NCBI GenBank assembly: GCA_951217055.1
Contig: OX578280.1
Span: 3,968,001 to 4,032,000 of the forward strand
Source of the DNA: Gerris lacustris
Taxonomy: Eukaryota; Arthropoda; Insecta; Hemiptera; Gerridae
Direction of reading: 5' to 3'
Length of the DNA: 64,000 nt
A program made the position numbers and the translations under genes. The notes under the pieces are model-generated. The model saw only the letters and a list, made by a program, of their open reading frames with translations. It was not told the origin of the DNA and ran no database searches. How positions within the stretch are numbered: the stretch's first letter is position 1; the number at the start of each line of letters is the position of its first letter. Of this stretch, positions 1-9,529 are shown piece by piece.

Positions 1-369
1 TTTTAACGTATAGGTAAATAAATTCTGAAGATTTTTGTATCTATATTTTATTTTATAAGTGCGAAAATGTTTAATATTAAAACAGTTTAAGAATAAGATT
101 TGTGTTTAAAAATCTAAACCTTCACAAATATATGTATATATTATAAATTAATATATTTATTTATTTTATTTTGATTTGTATATTGTATTAACGTTATCAA
201 TCTATTTATTTATTTTATTTATTTTAAAGTAAGTTACGAAGTACGGCTCTTTTTTAGACCAAAATAAATGTTGCTATAGGTGATTTGTGTTAAATTTATT
301 TAGCCGATTTTAATCACTCCCATTTTTCAAGGAATATCTTCTTGTTTAAATACTTAATCCTAATATGGG

Positions 370-400
<31 letters not shown>

Positions 401-717
401 GTTAAAAAAAAGTGACGCTTTCACTGTACACGAGTTAAAAAAAACATTTCTTGCACTCCTAATAATTAAAAAATCTATGACTCCACAAACATTTTTCTAT
501 AGATTCATCATTGCGGTGTGGTCAGATTCTTAAATATTCTTTTTAGGGAGGATAAATTTAAATATTCTACATGAAGTACACGATAGTGCCTAGCCCCTTT
601 TAACCTTAGTTATCATGCTATATTTTTCTTCGACTTTCTAACTATAAGCCTAGATAGAAATATAACGTAGTTTGTGATCCTAAATATAATTTCTTTCTTA
701 TTTTGATGTAATTTGTC
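1..717. other. intron, no gene seen
   Basis: AT-rich sequence upstream of the first visible alpha-catenin exon. It holds a long T tract near 370-400 and no recognisable coding, RNA or terminal-repeat structure. It is read as intron because the exon at 2083 starts in the middle of a codon. Confidence 0.5.
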
Positions 718-752
718 GGGAGTTTAATAAAAAAGCTTGTCCCAGCAATCGG

Positions 753-1003
753 TCACGATAGTTACTTCACAATAGTTACCAAGAATTTTGCTGCACTGTT
801 TGACTGAGAGGGTATGTCACACAACAATTCTTTTCAAAAATCATGGTGCGTACGTTTATTAAAAGTCACAATAGTTACCATTAATTTTAGTACTTAAAAG
901 TGAATTTAAGGCATTACCCCCATAGTATACAGAAAAATTATGCTTTCCCTTCAAAGCATTAATAAATTTATAAGTCACGATAGGTACTTGTCCCGATAGT
1001 TCC
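753..1003 (+). repeat. cluster of TCACRATAGTTAC words
   Basis: Five close copies of a 13-base word occur within 250 bases: TCACGATAGTTAC at 753, TCACAATAGTTAC at 767 and 866, TCACGATAGGTAC at 975 and TCCCGATAGTTCC at 991. All are in the same orientation. They could be subterminal repeats of a decayed transposon, since a transposase relic follows at once, or binding sites for a factor. No terminal repeat is visible. Confidence 0.45.
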
Positions 1004-1089
1004 TTTTCACATACATATTCTTGTTATATAGATGTTCAGCGTCTAAATAATGCACAAGTTGGTTCAGAATTGTCAAAGTTTTTTCAAAA

Positions 1090-1365
1090 ATTTCACTTTT
1101 ATTTTATCATACCCAACTCTATAGAGAAACAATGCTTCAAAGTCTTCGTATGGTTTCAACCACTTTCCAGCCTAATGAATATCTAGTCGTACTATCATTT
1201 GTCGAAATAAAAATAGAATCTTGCTACGAATACGACACAAAAAATGATGTTGTTGTAGGTCCCCATAAATATCTACAAGTTATGATGGTACGAGCACTCT
1301 TTACAAGTTGGAAACAGCCAATTTTTGCTGATTTGGATTCTAAAATTACTAAAGAATTGTTGTAG
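1090..1365 (+). pseudogene. P-element-type transposase fragment (THAP9-like)
   Basis: The open frame reads ...VEIKIESCYEYDTKND, VGPHKYLQVMMVRALF, TSWKQPIFADLDSKITKELL. The series SCYEYD / QVxMxRxLF / xWKQPI is typical of the RNase-H-like catalytic core of P-element and THAP9-like transposases (family knowledge). In those proteins an acidic residue inside a DE(M/I/V)KI motif starts the catalytic set; here it reads VEIKI, so the Asp appears replaced. No THAP zinc finger and no remaining catalytic domain are present. It is a relic inside an alpha-catenin intron, not a working gene. No terminal inverted repeats were found around it. Confidence 0.55.
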
Positions 1366-2082
1366 TATATAATATATTTAAAGTATATAATATATTTTAC
1401 CTATCCCAGCACTGCAATCTAGAAGAGAGAAATTAAACTAGTTTTCAAAGCCCAGTATAAATAATTTGTTTTTACAATTAAACGAAAAACGCGATAAGTA
1501 AAAAAATATAATAAAACTACAAACGTATCTCTTCTTACCAAGTCTCTACACTATGTATTATACTTATTATATTAACAATAATAATTCGAACTAGTATATT
1601 TTAAGTTAAAAAATAAGTATCCGAGAAAATATTATATATATTTCACAATAAAAAGGTTAAATTAAAATATGATAATTTTAATATTAACGTATGTTTTGGT
1701 TTGCTTAAACATTTATTTAACATAATATGTGATCTGAGGGGGCAATTAACGTAAAAAAATCACTAAATATGATAAAAATTAATAAAATGTTAGTTTAATT
1801 GTATAGTAGTTATTAGAAAGGGTAGGAACTTGGGTCGCCGACTGACGTCACACACCCGAGCGCCTACGAAGATAGTCGAAGAAACTCGAACCCTTGGTTG
1901 TTAGGGAATGAGCCCACCTCTCTATTCTACCATCTTGTGAAACACATAGATTTTGTGTCTATGAACAAAAAAGTGTCAAATTTTCTCTTTGAGAATTTAT
2001 TTATCATAATTAGCTTCCACTAAATCATCCCTGTATAAACGAATGATTTTATTTATTTATTTATTTTTTATTTAATTTTCAG
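1366..2082. other. intron, no gene seen
   Basis: AT-rich intron with a short direct repeat (AGTATATAATATATTT near 1363 and 1381) and a less AT-rich patch near 1830-1900. The end at 2071-2082 is a usable polypyrimidine tract plus AG acceptor for the exon at 2083. Confidence 0.5.
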
Positions 2083-2200
2083 TTTCTTGGAGACAAGTGT
2101 TCCACTGCTCGTGCTGATTGAAGCAGCTCGTAATGGTAATGAGAAAGAGGTGGAGGAATACGCTATCGTGTTTACTGAGCATGCCAATAAACTTGTTGAG
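2083..2200 (+). CDS. alpha-Cat: alpha-catenin exon (start of M domain)
   Basis: The exon completes a codon with its first base and then reads FLETSVPLLVLIEAARNGNE through HANKLVE, ending on a codon boundary. The sequence matches the first part of the M domain of alpha-catenins. In vertebrate alphaE-catenin this region contains the helix that binds vinculin when the molecule is under tension (family knowledge). Alpha-catenin links the cadherin/beta-catenin complex to actin at adherens junctions. The acceptor is TTTAATTTTCAG. The donor is GAG|GTTCGT, a weak match to GTRAGT, but the next exon joins in frame and in register with the family. The N-terminal beta-catenin-binding part lies before the window. 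Confidence 0.95.
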
Positions 2201-2454
2201 GTTCGTTTGATTATGATTTTTTTTTTAATTAAGGCAGTAGTTTATAGATAGTAGTAGATAGCTTATAGACATGATATTAGGACACATCCACTAATCCTTA
2301 ACATGAGCCTCACGAGGAGTGCGGAGTGAAGGCTAGTTATTGATAAACATATTGAAAGCTCTTACAAAAAATACTAGTAATACTTAATAGAACTAAGTAT
2401 TGCTAAAAGAATTATTACTAATTAAATTGATTTAAAATATTTTCTTGTATTTTT

Positions 2455-3142
2455 AGGGTCCGTAGGCAAAACCAAGGACCCTTATATTTTCCTGCGTGTG
2501 TCTGTCCGTCAGTCCTGTCGCCTGCTCTCATGGCTACACTTTTCGTCCGATCACTTTGAAATTTGGCATGTGTCTTGTACCTGCCCACATATTTTAAAAA
2601 TATAGCGACTTAAAACAAATATTTTTTTTAAAAAAATAGGGTAAAAAAACTTAAGGGTTAAAATGTTTTTATTTTTTTTTTCGATACCGTGAGGGGTATC
2701 ATAATATGAAAGGGTACGTCGAGCTGATTACAAAAATATATAATTATTTGGTTATAACTTTGATAGGACGAGCGTAGGCAAGTTTGAAGTGGGTGTGAAA
2801 CGTGCAAAAAATCTGAAAAAATTCCTGAACATTCTTCGACCAAAAGTAAAGATACCACTTTTTGGAAATTTCGAAAAAAATATTGTTTTATTTTTTATTG
2901 ACAAAATACGTTTTTTATAACTTTGGTCTTTTCAATGTATTTATATGGTTGTAGTCCGGTTCTGTGGCAACAAAATACTTAATAAGAAGTTTTTTTATGT
3001 GTTTTGAGAATATCAGACCTATAGGATAGTTCACTGTAAGCTTTTTAGCATTTTAACAAACACCATCAATAGGGTACTACTTAAACTATACAGTGAGGCC
3101 TACGGACCCTCACTGTGTGCTCACTAGCACACACTTGACCTG
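2455..3142. repeat. interspersed repeat, GGGTCCGTAGGC termini
   Basis: AGGGTCCGTAGGC at 2455 is matched by its reverse complement GCCTACGGACCCT at 3098-3110. A small hairpin (GTGTGCT...AGCACAC) and TTGACCTGTTTAT follow. Internal text such as the GTCTGTCCGTC run is typical of repeats common in invertebrate genomes. Related copies lie at 54531-55905 and 56441-57008 in this window. No coding capacity is visible. Inverted termini suggest a non-autonomous DNA element, but no target duplication was found and the class is uncertain. Confidence 0.6.
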
Positions 3143-3186
3143 TTTATTATTATTTTTTTTTTTAACTTTAATATTTTTTGTTTTAG

Positions 3187-3436
3187 GTGGCTAACCTGGC
3201 ATGTTCTATGTCGTCTAATGAAGACGGTGTGAAGATGGTACGTTGTGCTGCTGCTCAGATAGAAGCATTGTGCCCTGAAGTTATCAACGCTGCTCGTATT
3301 CTCGCTGCTCGGCCGAGATCTAAAGTGGCCCAAGAGAATATGGATGTGTTCCGAGACGCTTGGGAAACTCAAGTTAAACTACTCACCGAAGCAGTTGACG
3401 ATATCACCACTATTGATGACTTCTTAGCAGTATCTG
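3187..3436 (+). CDS. alpha-Cat: alpha-catenin exon (M domain)
   Basis: It encodes VANLACSMSSNEDGVKMVRC through AVDDITTIDDFLAVS plus the first base of a Glu codon. This is helical-bundle sequence of the alpha-catenin M domain (M1/M2 in vertebrate terms). The acceptor is TTTTTTGTTTTAG|GTG and the donor TCTG|GTAATT. The exon is 250 nt: phase 0 in, phase 1 out. The next exon starts AA and restores the expected S-E-N-H-I-L order. The reading frame continues past the donor into the intron, which makes an open frame longer than the real exon. Confidence 0.97.
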
Positions 3437-3729
3437 GTAATTATTATAACTTCATAAATTCTATTATCTCCAGTAGGGAGAAAAAGTTATGATTTTAAAT
3501 TAGTTTAGAGGGTCTAAAGTAAGTCTTTTCTTCCCTGAGCTCAAAAAGTAGGGAGAAAAAGTAAAAGTAGGGCGAAAAAGTAAGGATTGCCAACTTATTA
3601 TTTTATAAATAGTAGAAAATGAATGGCTAATGTAATGAAGTTGTTGAAATCAGGTTGGCGACACTGCTTTTTCGGCCTTGTTTAACATTGTTTATAATAT
3701 GCATCTAAATAACCTTCTATTTGAGTTTA

Positions 3730-4465
3730 CAGTAGAATCTCGCTAATCCGGACTCCGCTAGTCCGGACATCCGTATAATCCGGACGGGCCAAAAACTATG
3801 TACAATTTGGAACTAGGGTTATTCAGATTTATGAATTGTTGAGATTATCGGGGTTTCTGCTTTTATTGTCTATTACTATTTATAAAATTGTTCCTAGTAT
3901 AGTTTACAGGTGTACATTCCAACGTTCAACACGAGGAATACCCGGTATTTCTGTTAAAAATAAACAGATTTAGAATAATTATGAATAAGTAAGAACATCG
4001 ATAAATCTGTTTCGGTTCCATAGAAATGTAGGGCGGAAGATATAAAGGTAGTATTCCAGAAAATAAAATTATATATGAGATGAGGAGAGGATTTTAAGAA
4101 ACACGTAGCGGCGGTTCAACGGAGTTCTGTGAAATTTAGCCAAGTCTTAACTTTTTGTGAAATGATTAGGCGTTGCTCATTATTTATTTAGGAACACAGC
4201 ATGTTTCCCTAGAAGTCTCTTCTATACCTGCACCTGCGTAATAGATTACCATTTCAAATTAATTTATTTGATATTCGCACTGGTGACAGAATAGTCTTTG
4301 ATACTAATACAAGTATTTTTTTACGATAAAAATCTCAATTTAAATATTTTTACCCAACTAAAACTTATTTTATAGACATTTTAAAACTGATTCTGTTTAA
4401 TCCGGACTTTCGGTAATGCGGACAGGGTCCGGTCCCGTCAAACCCGGATTAGCGAGACTCTACTG
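3730..4465. mobile_element. pogo/Tigger-type MITE, TA target
   Basis: The element starts CAGTAGAATCTCGCTAATCC and ends with the near-exact inverse AGCGAGACTCTACTG. It is flanked by TA on both sides (3728-3729 and 4466-4467). The TIR begins CAGTAGAATCTCGC, the style of pogo/Tigger (Tc1/mariner superfamily). Subterminal TCCGGAC words recur. No open frame is present. A diverged relative lies at 13928-15105. Confidence 0.8.
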
Positions 4466-4467
4466 TA

Positions 4468-6029
4468 ATTCCAATTCTAATTTTTTTTAATATTAAATCC
4501 AATGGATGAAAATGTGTATTTTCTCCATACTAGAGATAAAATATTGTATGTACCTCGGAAGTAAAGTGCCATTATTCCCCTCGAGATAATTATCATTAAT
4601 TATAGCGTTATTCCCTCGGCTGCGCCTCCACTCAGGGAATAATGGGTTACTTTACTCCCTAAGTGCATAAATAACTATTTATTGTTGTGAATAGTGTAGT
4701 GGATTTGTTTGAGTTTTAGAGAGTCCATTTTATTATACCGTATTTATTGCATTGTATTAATTTCTTTTAATTTTATATTATTTTGTTGATTTTTAAACTC
4801 TGCAATAGGCAATTAGCTTTTAAATTAATATTAGAGAGTCCTCCTTCTAAATTTCTTTTTTGTAATAAAGGAAATTCATGATTTCTCCTTATAGTCTATT
4901 GGGTACTCAATCATAGTTGAAGAATTACATTCCACACAATTTTTTAATTGTTAATTAATTAACATATTAAAATTACATACACTCAACTTCTCTTAAGGAT
5001 TATAGCAAAAACAATTTTAATATGTTAATTGTTTGTAATCTTAAGATGTTTATAGTACTAGGCATCACGTGGCTCTATCATTGAAGCAAGCGTATTGCAA
5101 TAAAATACTGTATATTGAAATTTGTTAATCATGATGAATGCCATAGTTGAAGATAAGTGGAAGAGGGTAGTGTGGAGTAGAGTGGGGGTACTCGGTACAA
5201 AGCTTTACTTCCTAAACAAATCTATACACTACAAGACTATAAGAATCTTAACCATCCGTAATAGCTTTTAAACTAATATTATAAATGTATCACTTCACAA
5301 CTCAAAAACTTCTACTTGAATCAAGTTGAAATTTTACGTACTTGTTTCAATTGTACTTTACACGATGTACATGAAGTTTTATTAAAATTGTTACGTTAGA
5401 ACGTAAGATATCGGTAAAAAGGTTGTTTTCTCTTTTTTAAACATTTAGGTCCTCTTTAATAGTTTTAGCGATCTTTATTAATTCATAGCAGTGTCGTTGT
5501 TGGTTTTACTAAAAAAAATGTTATTTGAAAAAAATGTTCGTCTCATCGAATAGATGATGATAGAATCTTTTCCCGTCCTGAAATTCCAATTTAATTTTTG
5601 AACCTCTCGTTTACGCGAGCGTTGCACGCGAACTCTTGGACGGATCACGCTGTCCAACGAACTTAGCCTGAGTATTAGTAAGAGGATCATGTATACCAAA
5701 TTTCAACTAAATCGGTCAACTTTTACTCAAGTTATCGTCACACGCGTAAACGTTACTGACAGACAGACAGACAGACAAGATGCATAGTTTGTTTAATGTA
5801 AGAAGCTCGCTTACGTTCGCTTCAATTAAGAGATGTAAATGCCTAGAATGTGATGTAAAAGGCTTGAAAATGGCCCAGAGGGGTTGAAATATAGCATGTG
5901 AATAAAAATTGTTTGGAATGTGAACTCTTAAACTATTATTGAGTACCCAAGTAGACCTTAAGGTCTATAATTTATTTTTATACAAACATACTTATAGAGG
6001 ATAACATGTATATCAATTTCTATCATTTT
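4468..6029. other. intron, no gene seen
   Basis: AT-rich intron with a short tandem GACA run near 5758-5778 and decayed repeat text (GGTATCGG, TCGCTTACGTTCGC). No credible exon or RNA gene was recognised. The frame on the minus strand at 5478-5699 has no family features. Confidence 0.4.
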
Positions 6030-6130
6030 AAAAAGGAAAAAAAATTAATAAAACAAGGTCTTCACACAAACTATTTCTATTAAAAAACATAACAGTTTTT
6101 CGGCTACTTAATAGCCATCTTCAGATTCTA
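6030..6130 (-). repeat. Penelope-like terminal remnant with ribozyme-like hairpin
   Basis: Read on the minus strand, 6096-6124 gives CTGAAGAT, a 5-bp stem GGCTA/TAGCC around a 5-nt loop, then GAAAAA. The flanking TTGTGTGAAGAC-type text also occurs near a similar hairpin at 42190-42310, so both belong to one repeat family. Attribution to Penelope-like elements rests on the same motif next to Penelope-type coding remnants elsewhere in the window. Confidence 0.45.
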
Positions 6131-7742
6131 TACAAAATCAAAATATAACAGAAAATTAACAGCTATAAAAAAAAATAGACTGCCAATTGGTGTGGCACAT
6201 AGCTTCCTCGCATCCTATCCACGTAATGTATTGGTTTTATCCTTTTTTACGACCATTATTGTCTAATTGTTGTGTGCTACCCCTAAAGGCCCATAAATAT
6301 TATTATCATAATAAAACTGTCATAGACCAGGTAGATGTTCAGTTCTGAGAAAAGTCCCGCTGTTCTGTTCAAAACCAAGGTGAATAAATTAAGAGTGTTG
6401 GTAGGAAGTAGGTTGACAGACGGAATAAAAGAAACTTTCAGTTCAGAAATCCACTTGAAAATCCGGAAACGTGTACGTCGGAAGCAACAGGTTAGCTAAG
6501 TTACATCCGGAATCATCTAACACAGGAAATAATTAATTCAAACAGAAACTACCTCAATCGGTAAAACAGATTCTAGAGAATCAGAAAAAAATTTAACGAA
6601 AGGAAAGAAATTACCCGACATTTTCCCGGAAACACTTGGGAAAAGACGGGAGAGAAACGAAAAAGCTTAAACATAAAGCATGGCGGACCGCTAGAGAATG
6701 TGCTGTTTTTCTTACAACAGACGCTACAGCTTGGGTTTCAACAGGTGTCGAAAAAACTAAAATAATAGTTGAAAACAAAAGGAACGAAACAGGTCTAGAA
6801 AATTAAAGGAAAAGAAAATAAGAATTTAGATAGTAAAATAAGAGCGCAGACGGTTCAAATTAATCTGGTGTTACCTGTGGTCTACTTTCAACATACCATC
6901 CAAATTTAAAAAAAAATAGATAAGAACTTTTGAAGCTATAGGTGTAAATAGGTGTATGTTTGGGTGCATGTGGAAGAGAAACAAATGAGCGCAGAAGGTT
7001 GAAACTTATATGGGACCAACAATGGGCTAATTATGATCTACCATCTAAATTTCATTAAAATCGGAAGATATGTTGGTTCACAAAATTTGAACGACAGACC
7101 GACAGACAGACACGGAACCTAATATTTTCCCTGATATCTGAAACGGATTTCTGTCTTGGAATTTTTGATATCGGAGACCTAAAATATTTTTGTTCTTCGA
7201 AACAATCACATAGCTTCCGTTACCTTCGGTAAGCTCGGAAGCAATAATTAAATAAATTCAATAAAATAATTAAATATAGAGAGGTAACTGAAATCTATAA
7301 CAAAGTGGTAATAAAATAAGACTGTTACCTAAATTAGCTGTTCACTGTAACATGAAGTGGACACGTATTTACACTTTTCATGAGAATTCGTGAAGTGAAT
7401 ATTTTCATGAAATACATGAAGTTTCAATATGGGTCCACTTCGATACCATTTCAAAATGATAAGTTAATATCTCACATTGGAGAAGCAAACAGTTGATAAT
7501 CAATTTCTATGTTTTTAAGGAATAATTCACAAATCCCCCCCCCTCATATTTTTGCAGTTTTAGCGAGCTGATTTTTTAATAACTTATTATCATAATTCAA
7601 TCGAATATCTCTTTTATCCAATGCTGTGTTTCAACCTCCCATATCTTTTAGGAAAAATCCTGATATATAGTTTCCCCTGTAACTTCTCTAAATATTTGAT
7701 GAAATTATGAAAATTACATTTTTTTTTTTTTTTTTTTTTCAG
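6131..7742. other. intron, repeat debris only
   Basis: No gene was recognised. The stretch holds purine-rich sequence (6400-6860), a GACAGACAGACA run near 7090-7110 and a small inverted repeat around GCTTCCGTTACC / GGTAAGCTCGGAAGC at 7207-7240. A 22-base T tract immediately precedes the acceptor at 7741-7742. Confidence 0.4.
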
Positions 7743-7943
7743 AAAATCACATACTTGAGGATGTGAACAAGTGTGTTCTGGCTCTTCAAGAAGGTGATGG
7801 TGATACCCTAGATAGGACTGCCGGAGCTATTAGAGGTCGAAGTGCAAGGGTCGCCAACGTTGTTTCATCTGAAATGGACAACTATGAACCAGGCATTTAC
7901 ACTGAACGTGTTCTTGAAGCCATTAAAGTACTTAGAGAACAAG
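7743..7943 (+). CDS. alpha-Cat: alpha-catenin exon (M domain)
   Basis: After completing Glu it encodes NHILEDVNKCVLALQEGDG through YTERVLEAIKVLREQ, then one base of a Val codon. The run GDTLDRTAGAIRGRSARV and the sequence SEMDNYEPG are hallmark alpha-catenin M-domain text. The acceptor has an unusually long pure pyrimidine tract; the donor is CAAG|GTAATC. Length is 201 nt, entering in phase 1 and leaving in phase 1. Confidence 0.97.
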
Positions 7944-8059
7944 GTAATCATACCTATTAATAAAACTAATTGTCAACCAATCAAATTTATTTGTTAAGTC
8001 AAAATTTTGCGATGTCCTACTGTACTTCGAAATATTTAAAACTATATTCAGTGTTCGTA

Positions 8060-8350
8060 CCCTCATGAGAGCCGGCGTGGCCGTGTGAATTAAATTACTT
8101 GCCACGTCTACCTGGCCATCACTGAATCAAGGGAGGTACGAGGTCGTGGGTTCGATCCCTCGACGTGATGCTCTGATTTATATGGCTCTCTAATGATCAC
8201 ACCATACTCGCTTCGGCAGTACAATGTGCAGAGGTATGATGTGTGAAGTGGCTGCAACTACTACCACAGGGATAGTAAAATGGGCCTAAAAGATGGCCTA
8301 ATTGCTAGCTTCCTACAAGTGGTTCCTATCCGTCTAGTAGTAGTACTAGG
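8060..8350 (+). mobile_element. tRNA-derived SINE
   Basis: An A-box-like GTGGCCGTGTG (8077-8087) and a perfect B box GGTTCGATCCC (8149-8159) form an RNA polymerase III internal promoter. Downstream is a tRNA-unrelated body (GTGAAGTGGCTGCAACTACT...) and a short GTAGTAGTACTA tail. A diverged minus-strand copy at 59447-59705 shares the ATGAATCAAG/TGAAGTGGCT body and has a (TAA)n tail. The spacing between boxes is larger than in a tRNA, so this is a SINE rather than a tRNA gene. Confidence 0.65.
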
Positions 8351-8448
8351 GCCTTACTTCTACTAGTACCCTCAAAGGAGGTAGGAAAAGTTCTAACAAT
8401 CACACAGATTAAGAAAATAATATTTTAATAAAAATGAATTAACTTTCT

Positions 8449-9023
8449 TTTTTAATTTAAATCAAATTATAATTATCATTAAGTACAGGAGACATACAGA
8501 GAAAAATAGACCCCCGCACCGGGACTTTAACCACGGGCCTCCTATATATCTGTTACAGCTACACGGGAGAATGATTTTTCTCTGTCGTTACCGATACAAA
8601 TTCCCCGAATCCAAGCTTTCAATCTTTTCTACAAGTCTAGCAAGCCAAATATTCACGGCAATAGAACTAGACCGAGAATTAACATTTATAATTATAAAGT
8701 ACTCAATTAGTACCTGTACCTAGTACAATCAATTAGAAATTCAAATTTTTTAAGTTTGGAGAAGTTCTATTGCCGTGAATATTGGCTTGCTAGATTTGTG
8801 TTGAAAAGATTGAAAGCTTGGATTCGGGACTTGGTATCGGTAACGTCAGAGAAAATCATTCTCCAGTATTAGCTCAGTTGGTAAGAGCGCCTGTAACAGA
8901 TATATAGGAAGCCCGTGGTTCAAGTCCCGGTGCTGGGGTCTATTTTTCTCCGTATGTCTCCCGTAGTTAATGATAATTATAATTTGATTTAAATTAAAAT
9001 TTAATCTCCTTAGTAAGAATACT
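8449..9023. mobile_element. foldback element carrying tRNA-like units (copy 1)
   Basis: The two halves are long imperfect reverse complements: TTTAATTTAAATCAAATTAT at the left against ATAATTTGATTTAAATTAAA at the right. The palindrome includes AGCTTTCAATCTTTTCTACA-type and TAGAACTAGACC-type inner arms. Each arm contains a tRNA-like segment. Three further copies are at 30151-30367, 35565-36134 and 53717-54093. Complete ends read GTATTCxTxCTACxGAAAGAT. No protein is encoded. Confidence 0.75.
8863..8936 (+). other. tRNA-like segment inside foldback arm
   Basis: The 74-nt unit has a possible 7-bp acceptor pairing (CCAGTAT with GTGCTGG), a D stem GCTC/GAGC, A box TAGCTCAGTTGG and B box GGTTCAAGTCC. 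It is followed by TTTTT, a polymerase III terminator. The anticodon and T arms are imperfect, so a functional tRNA is unlikely; it is probably the promoter of a transposed unit. Confidence 0.5.
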
Positions 9024-9377
9024 ACCTAAAACTTAAAAAATTTGAATTTCTTTTTTAATGGATGTGTATATTTAACTGGAATAATGAAAACACTTATGAT
9101 AAATTATCAACATTTATTTTAATTTTAATAATTTTCTATGTGCATGACTGCATCTTAAGGAATGTGTGATCAAAAATATCTCTTCCGCTACTGGAATTAT
9201 TGTCAGGGGTGCTGTCAGTTTGTGTCTAAGGTTTCCTCGATACCTTAGAAGAGAAATTCCTGCAGTAGGAGTGAATAATATTATTGGATTTTTCGTCCTT
9301 CTAAATGGAATCTTTTCAATAAAACAGATTTTTATGATTTCAATCGAACTATTTATCTATTTGTTTGATTTTGACAG

Positions 9378-9529
9378 TGATGCCGAACTTTGCAACTCGA
9401 GTTGAAATGGCTGTTGATGCTCTCTCGTCTAACCCGCCTAAAGACGTCGACGAAAATGAATTTATCGATGCTTCGAGACTAGTTTACGATGGAGTCAGAG
9501 AAATAAGACGAGCCGTTTTGATGAACAGG
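9378..9529 (+). CDS. alpha-Cat: alpha-catenin exon (end of M domain)
   Basis: It completes Val and encodes MPNFATRVEMAVDALSSNPP through VYDGVREIRRAVLMNR, ending on a codon boundary. In family alignments RRAVLMNR is the last helix of the M domain, directly before the acidic linker. The acceptor is TTTTGACAG and the donor AGG|GTAATT. The out phase of 0 matches both alternative exons at 24055 and 24185 but not the constitutive exon at 30031, so the linker exon cannot be skipped. Confidence 0.97.

Noticed and set aside
2455..3142. Helitron, because of the 3' hairpin GTGTGCT...AGCACAC
   Set aside because: The end lacks the CTRR terminus, the start lacks TC, and inverted termini are present.
8863..8936. 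True tRNA gene
   Set aside because: The anticodon and T arms do not pair properly, and the unit recurs within four foldback elements.
9166..9405. Open frame upstream of the exon at 9378, considered as a longer exon
   Set aside because: Alpha-catenin similarity starts exactly at 9378 after a TTGACAG acceptor; upstream residues are unrelated and in a different frame.
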